Assembly (NCBI RefSeq): GCF_003205295.1
Contig: NZ_QJRP01000019.1
Location: forward strand, 28,573 to 92,572
Length of the DNA stretch: 64,000 bases
Source of the DNA: Pseudomonas mosselii
Lineage (GTDB): Bacteria > Pseudomonadota > Gammaproteobacteria > Pseudomonadales > Pseudomonadaceae
Direction: 5' to 3'
Positions 1-10,645 of the stretch are shown one piece after another; the first letter of the stretch is position 1, and the number at the start of each line of letters is the position of its first letter. A program made the translations under genes and the position numbers. The notes under the pieces were generated by a model that did not search any database, was not told where the DNA came from, and worked only from the letters and a program-made list of their open reading frames with translations.

Positions 1-1022
1 TGGTCGAACAAGCCGCCCTCGGTGCCGAAGGCCACCGTCCCAAAGTCGCTCGAACCACTGATCAAGGCCACCAGGCGCGCCGCCTCGCTGTCGGCAGGCG
101 TGGCCAGGCCTGGGTAGGCACTCAACGGTCGCAGGCGGATATCGCTCACCCCACTCACCGCCCGCATGCGCGGCAGCAACTGTGTCTCGGCGTAGGCCTG
201 CAGCCGATCGGCCACGACCTGCGCCGCGAAGCCGGGCAAGGCGCGCACCTCGAAGTCGAACTCGCATTCGGCGGGGACGATGTTCAGCGCCCGGCCGCCC
301 TTGATTACCCCGGTCTGCACCGTGGAGAACGGCGGGTCGAAGCGCTCGTCATGATGCTCGGGGCGCGCCAGGTCGTCACCGATCTCGCCCAGCTTGCCGA
401 TCAGCCGCGCCGCGTACTCGATGGCATTGACGCCGTAGGGGGCATAGGCCGAGTGGCAGGCGGCGCCCTGCACCTGGCAGCGCATGGCCAGCTTGCCCTT
501 GTGACCGAGCACAGGCTTCAGCTCGGTGGGCTCGCCGATCAGGCACAGCCGCGGCTTGTGCTGGCGCTGTGCCAAGGCGGCGAGCATCGAGCGCACCCCC
601 AGGCAGCCGACTTCCTCATCGTAGGAGAACGCCAGGTGCACCGGCAATTTCAGCGGCTGGGCGAGCAACGCCGGCACCGCCGCCAGCACCGAGGCGATGA
701 AACCCTTCATGTCGGCCGTGCCGCGACCGTACAGGCGTCCTTCACGCTCAGTCAGCCGGAAGGGTTCGACGGTCCAGTCCTGGCCCTCCACCGGCACCAC
801 ATCGGTGTGCCCGGAGAGCACCACGCCGCCACGGTCGGCGGGGCCGATGGTGGCGAACAGATTGGCCTTGGTGCCCTCTTCGTTGTGGAACAGCTCGCAG
901 GCAACACCAAGCCCGGCCAGATAATCGCGGATGAAGGCGATCAACTCGAGGTTGGAATCGCGGCTGACCGTGGCGAACCCGACCAACCGCTCCAGCAGCG
1001 CACGGCTGGAAGCCTCACTCAT
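1..1022 (-). CDS. argE: Acetylornithine deacetylase (ArgE-like, M20 peptidase), 3' part cut off by the window edge
   Basis: A zinc-dependent M20 amidohydrolase that removes the acetyl group from N2-acetylornithine or a related N-acyl amino acid in the cytoplasm. About 340 residues are visible and the C-terminal ~45 are missing at the window edge. Metal-site motifs are present in order: SGHTDVVPV near residue 80, GRGTADMKG, and the acidic pair in SYDEEVGCLG. The ATG at 1022 overlaps the stop of the upstream DUF1028 gene by 8 bases, so the two are translationally linked. Next to a DUF1028 protein and opposite RidA and a flavoprotein, it probably acts in catabolism of an N-acylated compound rather than arginine synthesis; that is inference. 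Confidence 0.85.
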   Translation of the reverse strand, partial: MSEASSRALLERLVGFATVSRDSNLELIAFIRDYLAGLGVACELFHNEEGTKANLFATIGPADRGGVVLSGHTDVVPVEGQDWTVEPFRLTEREGRLYGRGTADMKGFIASVLAAVPALLAQPLKLPVHLAFSYDEEVGCLGVRSMLAALAQRQHKPRLCLIGEPTELKPVLGHKGKLAMRCQVQGAACHSAYAPYGVNAIEYAARLIGKLGEIGDDLARPEHHDERFDPPFSTVQTGVIKGGRALNIVPAECEFDFEVRALPGFAAQVVADRLQAYAETQLLPRMRAVSGVSDIRLRPLSAYPGLATPADSEAARLVALISGSSDFGTVAFGTEGGLFD

Positions 1023-1692
1023 TGCCCGGCACTCCATAGCTCGGCGCGGCGGTCGGGTTCAGGGCGCGGGTGACATAGTCCTGCATCTGTGGGCGGTAGG
1101 CCTGCCAGAGGCTGTCCAGCTCGCCGATCGGATCGTGCTCGGCCCAGTCCACGCGCAGGTCCACCAAGGGCCAGGTCAGCTCACCGGCGATCTTCAACGC
1201 CGCCGAGTGCACCGGCCCCGCCTCGCCACCGGCGGCCATGGCCGCGTGCATCGCCGCCAGCAGGCGGTCGGCCAGATGGCCACCGGCCTGCTCGAACGCC
1301 GCCACCATGGCCTCGATCACCGCCCGCGACGACAGCAGGTTGCCGGCCGCCGCGCATTGTTCGCCGGCCACGGCGTTGTGCACGCCCAGGGCCTCCTTGC
1401 CGGTGAACAGCGCCACCTGGCCCTGGCTGTCGATCACCGTGACCTGGCGATACTCGCTCCAGCCATTGGCGCTCAGCACCCGGTCCAGCGCCGCTGCGGG
1501 CGGCAACTGGCCCTGTTCGAGGGCGTCGAGGATCTGCGGGCCGAGGGCCGGCAGGGTGATGTTCTGGGTGGCCACGGCTCCGACCCCGGCCCGCACCCAC
1601 GGGCAGCGGGCGCCAACGGCGATGCTCGATGAACTGATGGCGATGCCGACCTGGCCGGTTTCCTGGCAGCGGCCGATGATGGAGAAGGTCAT
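1015..1692 (-). CDS. DUF1028 family protein (putative Ntn-type hydrolase)
   Basis: A 225-residue protein starting MTFSIIGRC. The N-terminal stretch with GQVGIAISSSSIAVGARCPWV and the later GVGAVATQN are the usual DUF1028 signatures. The family is thought to adopt an Ntn-hydrolase-like fold but its reaction is unknown. No signal peptide is seen. It is the first gene of a two-gene unit with the ArgE-like gene (8-base overlap) and is transcribed away from the flavoprotein/RidA pair at 2096. This grouping suggests a shared, undefined degradation pathway. Confidence 0.85.
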   Translation of the reverse strand: MTFSIIGRCQETGQVGIAISSSSIAVGARCPWVRAGVGAVATQNITLPALGPQILDALEQGQLPPAAALDRVLSANGWSEYRQVTVIDSQGQVALFTGKEALGVHNAVAGEQCAAAGNLLSSRAVIEAMVAAFEQAGGHLADRLLAAMHAAMAAGGEAGPVHSAALKIAGELTWPLVDLRVDWAEHDPIGELDSLWQAYRPQMQDYVTRALNPTAAPSYGVPGNE

Positions 1693-1807
1693 GGTGCAGC
1701 TCCTGTGTTGAGGTTACCGGCATTCTCGGTGGGCCCCGGAAGCTGCGAAACCAACATTTTCCTCGGCACTGGGCAGGAAAAAACTATGGAGGCCCGAGTG
1801 CATTCTA

Positions 1808-1924
1808 TGTAGGAGCGGCCTTGCGCCGCGAAAGGGCTGCAGAGCAGCCCCGGCAATATTTGCATCAACGCTGAAATCCCGGGGCCGCTGCGCAGCCCTT
1901 TCGCGGCACAAGGCCGCTCCTACA
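1808..1924. repeat. REP palindrome pair
   Basis: Two inverted copies of a Pseudomonas REP unit (TGTAGGAGCGGCCTTG followed by CGCGAAAGGGCTGC, and its reverse complement) lie about 30 bases apart. They fill most of the 400-base gap between the divergent DUF1028 and flavoprotein genes. The rest of the gap (1693-1807 and 1925-2095) should hold both promoters, but no clear operator was identified. Confidence 0.85.
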
Positions 1925-2095
1925 AGATCCTGCACAACCCTGAACATCCGCTCCACAACACTGGCCTTCGCCAATTTATCGGCAACCCCCAGCTAAATAC
2001 TATTTTCGCGATTTCCCCCCCATCCCTAGTCTGGCCCCAGGCAAAGGCGGTCCCCACCGACCTGAACAAGAACGCCGCTGAAGAAGGGCTGGGAC

Positions 2096-3412
2096 ATGAC
2101 ACTGAACAACATCGAAATCGACACCCTCGTGGTCGGCGCCGGCCAGGCCGGCGTGGCCATGAGCGAACACCTGAGCAAGCTCGGCGTGCCGCACCTGGTG
2201 CTGGAGCGCAAGCGCATCGCCGAGGCCTGGCGCAGCGGACGCTGGGATTCGCTGGTGGCCAACGGGCCGGTCTGGCACGACCGCTTCCCGGGCCTGGAAT
2301 TTGACCTCGACGCCGACGCCTTCGCCGGCAAGGACCAGGTTGCCGACTACTTCGAGCAGTACGTGCGCAAGTACAACCTGCCGGTGCGCACCGGGGTGGA
2401 GGTGAAGAAGGTGGTGCGCAACACCGACCGCCCGGGCTTCACCATCGACACCAACCAGGGCGTGATCCGCGCCAACCGCGTGGTGGCCGCCACCGGCCCG
2501 TTCCAGCGCCCGGTGATCCCGGCCATCGCGCCCAAGGACGAAAGCCTGCACCAGATCCACTCCGCCGCCTACTTCAACCCACAGCAACTGCCAGAAGGCG
2601 CGGTGCTGGTGGTCGGCGCCGGTTCCTCCGGGGTGCAGATCGCCGAGGAACTGATGCGTGCCGGACGCCAGGTGTACCTGTCGGTCGGCGCCCATGACCG
2701 TCCGCCGCGCAGCTACCGCAACCGCGATTTCTGCTGGTGGCTGGGCGTGCTCGGCGAGTGGGACGCGGAAATCGCCAAGCCCGGCCGCGAGCATGTGACC
2801 ATCGCCGTGTCCGGTGCCCGTGGCGGCCACACCGTGGACTTTCGCGCCCTCGCCCACCAGGGCATGACCCTGGTCGGCCTGACCCAGTCGTTCGAAGGCG
2901 GCGTGGCCCGCTTCCAGGACAACCTGGCCGAGAACATCAACCGCGGCGACGAAAATTACCTGGCCCTGCTGGACGCCGCCGACGCCTATATCGAACGCAA
3001 CGGCCTGGACCTGCCGCAGGAGCCCGAGGCGCGCAAGCGCCTGCCCGACCCGGCCTGTGTCAGCCAGCCCTTGCTGGAACTGGACCTGGCCCAGGCCAAC
3101 GTCAGGAGCATCATCTGGGCCACCGGCTACGGCGTGGACTTCAGCTGGCTGCAGGTGGACACCTTCGACGCCAACGGCAAGCCGCAGCACCAGCGCGGTG
3201 TATCGAAGGAGCCGGGCGTGTACTTCCTCGGCCTGCCCTGGCTGTCGCGCCGTGGCTCGTCGTTCATCTGGGGCGTGTGGCACGACGCCAAGCACGTCGC
3301 CGGCCACATCGCCACCCAGCGCACCTACCTGGCCTACCGCGACCGCGAGCAGCGCGCAGCGGATGAGCAGCAACCCTCGATCAGCAACGTCAGCACCTTC
3401 GGAGCCCTCTGA
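2096..3412 (+). CDS. Flavin-dependent monooxygenase / FAD-NAD(P) oxidoreductase (CzcO/FMO-like)
   Basis: A 438-residue soluble flavoprotein. Residues ~10-25 carry the FAD Rossmann motif VVGAGQAGVAMSEHL and a second dinucleotide motif, VVGAGSSGVQIAEEL, lies near residue 180, the usual two-nucleotide-domain layout of group B monooxygenases. The linker contains HQIHSAAYF, resembling but not matching the FxGxxxH signature of true FMO and Baeyer-Villiger enzymes. The stop codon overlaps the ATG of the RidA gene by one base (TGATG), so the two proteins are coexpressed. The substrate is unknown. Confidence 0.85.
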   Translation: MTLNNIEIDTLVVGAGQAGVAMSEHLSKLGVPHLVLERKRIAEAWRSGRWDSLVANGPVWHDRFPGLEFDLDADAFAGKDQVADYFEQYVRKYNLPVRTGVEVKKVVRNTDRPGFTIDTNQGVIRANRVVAATGPFQRPVIPAIAPKDESLHQIHSAAYFNPQQLPEGAVLVVGAGSSGVQIAEELMRAGRQVYLSVGAHDRPPRSYRNRDFCWWLGVLGEWDAEIAKPGREHVTIAVSGARGGHTVDFRALAHQGMTLVGLTQSFEGGVARFQDNLAENINRGDENYLALLDAADAYIERNGLDLPQEPEARKRLPDPACVSQPLLELDLAQANVRSIIWATGYGVDFSWLQVDTFDANGKPQHQRGVSKEPGVYFLGLPWLSRRGSSFIWGVWHDAKHVAGHIATQRTYLAYRDREQRAADEQQPSISNVSTFGAL

Positions 3413-3828
3413 TGCCTACCCACACTCGCATCCGCATGTTCAACACCAAGGCCACCTACCCCAACCAGACCCTGGACAACGACCTGTGCCAGGCGGTGCG
3501 GGCCGGCAACACCATCTACGTGCGCGGGCAGGTCGGCACCGACTTCGAAGGCCGGCTGGTGGGCCTGGGCGATCCGCAGGCCCAGGCCGAGCAGGCGATG
3601 AAGAACGTCAAGCAACTGCTCGAAGAAGCGGGCTCTGACCTGTCGCATATCGTCAAGACCACTACCTACATCACCGACCCGCGCTTCCGCGAGCCGGTGT
3701 ACAAGGAAGTGGGCAAGTGGCTCAAGGGGGTGTTCCCGATTTCCACCGGGCTGGTGGTGGCAGGGTTGGCCCAAGCCGAATGGCTGATGGAAATCGATGT
3801 GATCGCGGTGGTGCCGGATCAGGATTGA
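3412..3828 (+). CDS. RidA family protein, non-canonical (conserved Arg absent)
   Basis: A 138-residue member of the YjgF/YER057c/UK114 family. The family pattern LVGLGDPQAQAEQAMKNVKQ and the C-terminal WLMEIDVIAVVP are clear. In canonical RidA imine deaminases the substrate Arg sits in a PAR segment before the last strand; here that place reads FPISTGLVVAGL, with no Arg. This points to one of the Rid4-7 type subfamilies that generally lack imine deaminase activity and occur in catabolic operons. It is coupled to the flavin monooxygenase by a TGATG overlap. Confidence 0.88.
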   Translation: MPTHTRIRMFNTKATYPNQTLDNDLCQAVRAGNTIYVRGQVGTDFEGRLVGLGDPQAQAEQAMKNVKQLLEEAGSDLSHIVKTTTYITDPRFREPVYKEVGKWLKGVFPISTGLVVAGLAQAEWLMEIDVIAVVPDQD

Positions 3829-3842
3829 TCCCCTGAAAAAGC

Positions 3843-3908
3843 AATCGCCGGCAAGCCGGCTCCCACAGGGATAGCACAGATCCTGTGGGAGCCGGCTTGC
3901 CGGTGATT
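3843..3908. repeat. Short REP-type inverted repeat, possible bidirectional terminator
   Basis: A long imperfect palindrome (arms built on GCCGGCAAGCCGGCTCCCACAG and its complement) lies between the convergent RidA and pirin genes. It could terminate both transcripts, though no T-run follows it. Confidence 0.7.
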
Positions 3909-3923
3909 GGAGTCAACGCGTTG

Positions 3924-4811
3924 TCATTGTCGGGCGCCGCGCTCGACGCCGCCCATCTGCCCGAACCGCCCGGCCTGGAAATCATCGAACGACTCGGCGA
4001 TCTCCGCCTGGCTGTTCATCACGAACGGCCCGTAGCCAACGATCGGCTCGTCGATCGGCTCGCCGCTGAGCAGCAGCACGCTGATCTCCTCCTGCGCCTC
4101 GAGGCGCACATCGCTGCCATCGCGCTCCAGCAGTACCAGGCTGGCCGGGCCGGCCTCGCGCTCGTCGTTGACCCGCAGGTTGCCGCGCAGCACCACCAGC
4201 GCGGCATTGCGCCCGGCAACCAATGGCAGTTGCAACGAGGCACCGGCCTTCAGCCGCAGGTCCCAGACGTCCATCTCGGTGAAGGTGCGCGCCGGTCCCT
4301 GATGATCCAGGTAACGTCCGGCGATCACCCGCAGGCTGCCCGCCTCGCCTTCCAGTTCCACCAGCGGAATGTCGCTGGCCAGCAACGTCTGGTAGCCCGC
4401 TGCGGCACGCTTGTCCTTGGCCGGCAGGTTGACCCACAGTTGCACCATCTCCAGGGTGCCACCGCTGCGGGCAAAGGCCGGGGAATGGAACTCCTCGTGG
4501 ATGATGCCGCCCGCCGCGGTCATCCACTGCACGTCGCCCGGCCCGATCAGGCCGCCGGCGCCGGTGGAGTCACGGTGCTCCAGCTCGCCCTGGTAGACGA
4601 TGGTCACGGTCTCGAAGCCGCGATGCGGATGCTGGCCGACGCCGCGCCGGGCCGTGGTCGGGGTGAAGTCGTGGGGGCCGGCGTAGTCCAGCAGCAGGAA
4701 CGGGCTTATGTGCCGGGCCAGATGGTCGTAGGTGAACAGGCTGCGCACCGGGAAGCCGTCGCCCACCCAGTGGGCGTGGGGGCTGCGGTGGATACCCTGG
4801 ATCTTTTTCAT
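3924..4811 (-). CDS. Pirin family protein (cupin, putative quercetinase)
   Basis: A 295-residue two-cupin pirin. The N-terminal cupin carries the metal ligands in HPHRGFETVTIVYQGELEHRDS (two His, then His and Glu further on) and the pirin hallmark GPGDVQWMTAAGGIIHEE. Bacterial pirins bind iron and some show quercetin 2,3-dioxygenase activity or modulate pyruvate dehydrogenase; the role here is not shown. The ATG is preceded by a good AGGAGG site. A perfect 16-base palindrome lies about 77 bases upstream. Confidence 0.9.
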   Translation of the reverse strand: MKKIQGIHRSPHAHWVGDGFPVRSLFTYDHLARHISPFLLLDYAGPHDFTPTTARRGVGQHPHRGFETVTIVYQGELEHRDSTGAGGLIGPGDVQWMTAAGGIIHEEFHSPAFARSGGTLEMVQLWVNLPAKDKRAAAGYQTLLASDIPLVELEGEAGSLRVIAGRYLDHQGPARTFTEMDVWDLRLKAGASLQLPLVAGRNAALVVLRGNLRVNDEREAGPASLVLLERDGSDVRLEAQEEISVLLLSGEPIDEPIVGYGPFVMNSQAEIAESFDDFQAGRFGQMGGVERGARQ

Positions 4812-4887
4812 GAGAAGCCTCCTGTTGATGGGTTACACCTTACAGATGAGGCCAATACTGCGGTAGATAGCTGAAATGGCATGGATC

Positions 4888-4903
4888 GTTCCATCAATGG
4901 AAC
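4888..4903. promoter_or_regulatory. Perfect palindrome upstream of the pirin gene (candidate operator)
   Basis: GTTCCAT-CA-ATGGAAC, two perfect 7-base arms around a 2-base centre. It sits 77-92 bases upstream of the pirin start, outside the adjoining REP unit. The symmetry suggests a dimeric regulator site; the regulator is unknown. Confidence 0.45.
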
Positions 4904-4912
4904 AACCAAACC

Positions 4913-4979
4913 AATCGCGGGGCAAGCCCGCTCCCACGCCTGAATGAAGTAGGCAGTGGGAGCGGGCTTGCCCCGCGAT
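4913..4979. repeat. Short REP-type inverted repeat
   Basis: Inverted copies of AATCGCGGGGCAAGCCCGCT separated by ~20 bases, just downstream of the phosphoglucomutase stop. They form a strong hairpin that may end the pgm transcript. Confidence 0.75.
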
Positions 4980-4994
4980 GCGTATCAGCGTCGA

Positions 4995-6632
<1,638 letters not shown>

Positions 6633-6711
6633 GCAAAACCTCGAAATCAACAGAAGTAGGTGTTGGAACGCGCAGTGTACTGGGAGTTTCAGCGCCAGGC
6701 GATGGCGGCGT

Positions 6712-8967
6712 TCACCCCAGCTGCCACCAGCTGGGGAACATCTGCCGCACCCGGGGCTCGGCGAAGCGCTCGTCGATCAGCATCAGCACGCCACGGTCCT
6801 GGTCGCCACGGATCACCCGGCCGGCGGCCTGGATCACCTTGCGCACCCCCGGGTACAGGTATGCATAGTCGAAACCGGCGCCGAACTGGCGGCCCAGGCG
6901 CTGCTTGAACTGCTCGTTGACCGGGTTGACCTGGGGCAGCCCGAGGGTGGCGACGAAGGCGCCGATCAGGCGCGTGCCCGGCAAGTCCACGCCCTCGCCG
7001 AAGGCGCCGCCGAGCACGGCGAAGCCCACCCCCTGCCCGTGCTCCACGAACCGCGCCAGGAAGGCCTCGCGCCCGGTCTCGTCCATGCCCGGCGCCTGGC
7101 ACCAGATGGGCAATGCCGGATAGCGCTCGGCCAGCAGCCGCGCCACCTGCTCCAGGTATTCGAAGCTGCTGAAGAAGGCCAGGTAGTTGCCCGGCTGGCC
7201 GGCGAACTGGGCGGCGATCAGCTCGACAATCGGCGCCAGCGACGCCTGGCGCTGCTGGTAGCGGGTGGACACTTCGCTGACGATGCGCACCTGCAGCTGC
7301 TCGGCCCGGAACGGCGCGGCGACCTCCAGCCAGGCCGTGTCGGCGGGCATGCCCAGCAGGTCGCTGTAGAAATGCCGCGGATTCAGCGTGGCGGAAAACA
7401 GCGTGACGCTGCGCGCCGCGCTCATCCGCGGCCCCAGCAGCCGCGCCGGCACCACGTTGCGCAGGCACAGCGTGGCCAGGCGCCGCCCCTGTGGGCCGTT
7501 GCGCGGGCTGATATCGAACAGGAAGTGCTCGTCGAACAGCTCGGCGATGCGGCTGAACTGCAGTGCCTGGAAGAAGAACTCCAGCACTTTGGGCTCGACC
7601 TCGGCGGGCGCCTGGTTCATGCGCTCCTGGATCAGCCCGATGCACTGCTGCAGGGCGCGCAGGAAGGCGTCCGGCAGTTGTTCGCTGGCCTGGTATGGCG
7701 CCACCTGGGCCTTGTACAGCGCGTTCCACTGCCGGTTCAGCCGGTCCAGGGCACTGCCCAGCCCGGCCGGCTTGCTCTGGCGCAGCGCCAGCAACTGGCC
7801 CTGGTCGAGACTGGCGCTGTACATCTGCCGCCCCCGTTCCACCAGATTGTGCGCCTCGTCCACCAGCACCGCCGTGCGCCATTGGTTGGCCTGGGCCAGG
7901 CCGAACAGCAAGGCATGGGCGTCGAAGTAGTAGTTGTAGTCGGCCACCAGCAGGTCGACCCAGCGCGCCATCTCCTGGCCCAGGTAATAGGGACAGACCT
8001 GGTGCGCCAGGGCCACCTCGCGCAGGCTGGCGCGGTCGAGCAGCGGCACCTGCGCGGCGGCTTCGCGGGCAGCCGGCAGGCGGTCGTAGAAACCCCGCGC
8101 CAAGGGGCAGGACTCGCCATGACAGGCGTTCTCGGGGTACTCGCAGGCCTTGTCGCGGGCGATCAGCTCGAGGCTGCGCAGGGCCGGCTGCGGCGATGCC
8201 CGGGTGATCTGGCGCAACGCGTCGAGGGCCAGGGCCCGGCCCGGGGTCTTGGCGGTAAGGAAAAAGAGTTTGTCCAGCTGCTGCGGCACCACGGCCTTGA
8301 GCAGCGGAAACAGGGTGCCGAGGGTCTTGCCGATGCCGGTGCTGGCCTGGGCCATCAGGCAGCGGCCGGTGCTCACGGCCTTGTACAACGTCTCGGCCAG
8401 TTGGCGCTGGCCCTGCCTGAATTCGGGATAGGGAAATGTCAGCGCACCAAGATCCCGGTCCCGCTCGCTCAGCCGCCGCTCTTGCGCCTGCGCCCAGGCC
8501 AGGAAGCGCTGGCACTGGGTCTCGAAGAAGCGCTTCAGGTCATCGGCTTGGCAACGCTCGCTGATCACCGTCTGGTCGTCACTGTCGACATCGAGATAGA
8601 CCAGCGCCACATCGACCGCCGGCAACTGTCGCGCCTGGCACAGTAGCCAGGCATAGACCTTGGCCTGGGCCCAGTGCAACTGACGATGATTGTCGGGCTG
8701 CCGGGCCAGGTCGCCGCGGTGGGTCTTGATTTCCTCCAGGCGGTTGCGCGCCGGGTCGTAGCCATCGGCGCGTCCGCGCACCCGCAGCCCCTGGTACTCG
8801 CCCTCCAGCGCCACCTCCGACTCATAGCCGGCAGCGCGCCGCGCCACAACCCGGCGGTGCCCGGCAATGCCCTCCTGGGCGGTGGGCGACGGGGTGAAGC
8901 GCAGGTCGAGGTCGCCATCCTTGGCACTGAACTCGCACAGGGCGCGCACGGCCACGGTGTAGCTCAT
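6712..8967 (-). CDS. Rad3/XPD-type DNA helicase with N-terminal PD-(D/E)XK nuclease-like domain
   Basis: A 751-residue protein. Residues ~50-130 resemble a RecB-family nuclease domain (GRADGYD, then EEIKT). Residues ~210 onward form an SF2 helicase: Walker A QASTGIGKTLGT, DEAH box VDEAHNLVE, a cysteine cluster (CEYPENACHGESC and a later VCPYY) consistent with an Fe-S domain, and motif VI QAAGRVIRGDQDRG. This is the DinG/YoaA/XPD family, so it should unwind damaged or branched DNA. Its ATG overlaps the stop of the FAN1 gene (ATGA), so the two are cotranslated, and the FAN1 promoter carries a LexA-like box. A joint role in crosslink or fork repair is likely. Confidence 0.88.
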   Translation of the reverse strand: MSYTVAVRALCEFSAKDGDLDLRFTPSPTAQEGIAGHRRVVARRAAGYESEVALEGEYQGLRVRGRADGYDPARNRLEEIKTHRGDLARQPDNHRQLHWAQAKVYAWLLCQARQLPAVDVALVYLDVDSDDQTVISERCQADDLKRFFETQCQRFLAWAQAQERRLSERDRDLGALTFPYPEFRQGQRQLAETLYKAVSTGRCLMAQASTGIGKTLGTLFPLLKAVVPQQLDKLFFLTAKTPGRALALDALRQITRASPQPALRSLELIARDKACEYPENACHGESCPLARGFYDRLPAAREAAAQVPLLDRASLREVALAHQVCPYYLGQEMARWVDLLVADYNYYFDAHALLFGLAQANQWRTAVLVDEAHNLVERGRQMYSASLDQGQLLALRQSKPAGLGSALDRLNRQWNALYKAQVAPYQASEQLPDAFLRALQQCIGLIQERMNQAPAEVEPKVLEFFFQALQFSRIAELFDEHFLFDISPRNGPQGRRLATLCLRNVVPARLLGPRMSAARSVTLFSATLNPRHFYSDLLGMPADTAWLEVAAPFRAEQLQVRIVSEVSTRYQQRQASLAPIVELIAAQFAGQPGNYLAFFSSFEYLEQVARLLAERYPALPIWCQAPGMDETGREAFLARFVEHGQGVGFAVLGGAFGEGVDLPGTRLIGAFVATLGLPQVNPVNEQFKQRLGRQFGAGFDYAYLYPGVRKVIQAAGRVIRGDQDRGVLMLIDERFAEPRVRQMFPSWWQLG

Positions 8968-10616
8968 GTCGGCACATCACTCCAGCGCACATGGCAGACC
9001 GCGACCGGCAGCCCGTGGGCATGGCAGAACTCGAGCCAGCGCAGTTGGTTGTCCTGTAGTCGGTCGCCCGGTCCCTTGACCTCTACCATGCGATAACCGC
9101 CCTGCCCCGGCCAGAACTGGATCAGGTCGGGCATGCCGGCGCGGTTGGCACGGATATCCTGCAGCAGGCGCAGGAAGCAGGCTTTCAGGTGCGCGGGCGG
9201 CAGGTGCTCGAGTGCCTGTTCGAGCAGCGGCTCGTCAAGCATCTGCCAGAACACGAAAGGCGACTGCAGGCCTTGCTTGGCCTGGAAGCAGTCGCGGATG
9301 GCCTGGCGATGGCTGCCATCGTCCAGGCGCCCGAGGCAGGCGTCGAACAGTGCCGAGCGGCGCTGCTGGAAATCGACGTCGTGCAGGTCCTGCGGGCCGC
9401 TCTGGAACGGGTGGAAGAACGCCCCCGGCACCGGGGCGAAGATCGCCTCCCAGCACAGCAGGCCGAACAGGCTGTTGAACAGGGTGTTCTCGACGTAATG
9501 AACGCTGCCGCCATCCTGTTCCAGGCGCTGGCGCACCGCCTCTTCCACCCCCAATGGCGCCAGGTCGGCCGGCAGTTCCAGCTCGATGAGCGTCACCGCC
9601 TCGCTGCGCCGACGCGGCTGTGCCGGGCCGCCGAGCTTGCGCACCAGGCGTGGCAGCAGGCGTTCCAGGGCCTGGCGTTCCAAGGCGTTGGCAGGCGCCT
9701 GGGCCATGTGCTGGGCCAGGGCATGAGCCTCTGGCCATTGCTCGCTGCGCTCGTGGACCCGGACCTGACGAATACGTGCCTCGGGGTGCGCGCAGTCGGC
9801 GTAGATCCGCAGTGCCAGGTCCCAGTCCCCCAGGCGCTCGCACTGCTGTCCAAGGCTGAACAACAGGCGCGCCCGGCGTCGGGCCAACCAGGGGTTGCTG
9901 TCGTCAAACCCGTCCAGTGCGGCGAGCAGCTCGGCGGGCGCGGCGCCTTGCTCCAGACGCTCGGCGCACTGGTGCAGGGCCATGGCCAGGTCGACCTCGG
10001 CGCGCTTGCGCAAGGCCCGCGAGTCGTCGCTGAACGCCACCTGCTCGTAGCGGAACACCCCCAGGTCGGCGAGCACAAAGTCCGACCAGCTCTGGTAGAG
10101 GTTGCCGAAGAACAGCAGGCGCAGCCGGTCGCACAACGGCTGCAGGCACCAGTGCAGGGTTCGCAATGGCAAACCGGGGCACCACTGGACCAGCGGGCCA
10201 GACGGCAAGTTCAGCGCCTGCAACTGCTCCAGCAACTCGGCCTTGCCGGCGCGCGGTCGGGGAAGCCGCCCGGCGAAGCATACCGCCAGTTCGTCCTTGC
10301 GCAGCAACGCCCACAACTGCTCGATGGTCAACGGCGCGTCGTCGGCCACCCATCCCAACGCCAGCAACGGCGCCAGGGCCACCGCGGTGTCGCCAATCTC
10401 GGCATAGTCGAGCTTGTCACTGCGAAACAGCTCGCCCTTGCGCATGACCATGCGTACCAGCAGGGCCTGGCTGGGCACCGGCAGTTCGCTGAAGACCTGG
10501 ATGAAACCGTGCTCGTCGCGGTCCAGCAGGTCGGCGTAGCGCTGCCCGACCCAGCTCAGGACCTGACGGAAGTTATGCAGGTAGTACAGGGGGTCATCGA
10601 CGGAATGGGCGATCAC
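8964..10616 (-). CDS. fan1: FAN1-type VRR-NUC structure-specific nuclease
   Basis: A 550-residue nuclease matching bacterial FAN1, which cuts 5' flaps and helps unhook DNA interstrand crosslinks. The C-terminal VRR-NUC catalytic motif is complete: MPDLIQFWP, then MVEVKGPGDRLQDNQ (Asp, Glu-x-Lys, Gln). An SAP-like region lies near residues 95-140. Two GTG starts are possible; the one at 10616 (giving VIAHSVDDPLYYL) is preferred because the other, at 10646, falls inside a LexA-like box. No strong ribosome site is seen for either. The helicase gene follows with an ATGA overlap. Confidence 0.88.
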   Translation of the reverse strand: MIAHSVDDPLYYLHNFRQVLSWVGQRYADLLDRDEHGFIQVFSELPVPSQALLVRMVMRKGELFRSDKLDYAEIGDTAVALAPLLALGWVADDAPLTIEQLWALLRKDELAVCFAGRLPRPRAGKAELLEQLQALNLPSGPLVQWCPGLPLRTLHWCLQPLCDRLRLLFFGNLYQSWSDFVLADLGVFRYEQVAFSDDSRALRKRAEVDLAMALHQCAERLEQGAAPAELLAALDGFDDSNPWLARRRARLLFSLGQQCERLGDWDLALRIYADCAHPEARIRQVRVHERSEQWPEAHALAQHMAQAPANALERQALERLLPRLVRKLGGPAQPRRRSEAVTLIELELPADLAPLGVEEAVRQRLEQDGGSVHYVENTLFNSLFGLLCWEAIFAPVPGAFFHPFQSGPQDLHDVDFQQRRSALFDACLGRLDDGSHRQAIRDCFQAKQGLQSPFVFWQMLDEPLLEQALEHLPPAHLKACFLRLLQDIRANRAGMPDLIQFWPGQGGYRMVEVKGPGDRLQDNQLRWLEFCHAHGLPVAVCHVRWSDVPT

Positions 10617-10645
10617 GGTGCGAGTCGGGTGTTGGGAAACAAGCA

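Noticed and set aside
2000..3373. 457-codon minus-strand frame opposite the flavin monooxygenase
   Set aside because: Antisense shadow; FAD and NAD motifs are on the plus strand.
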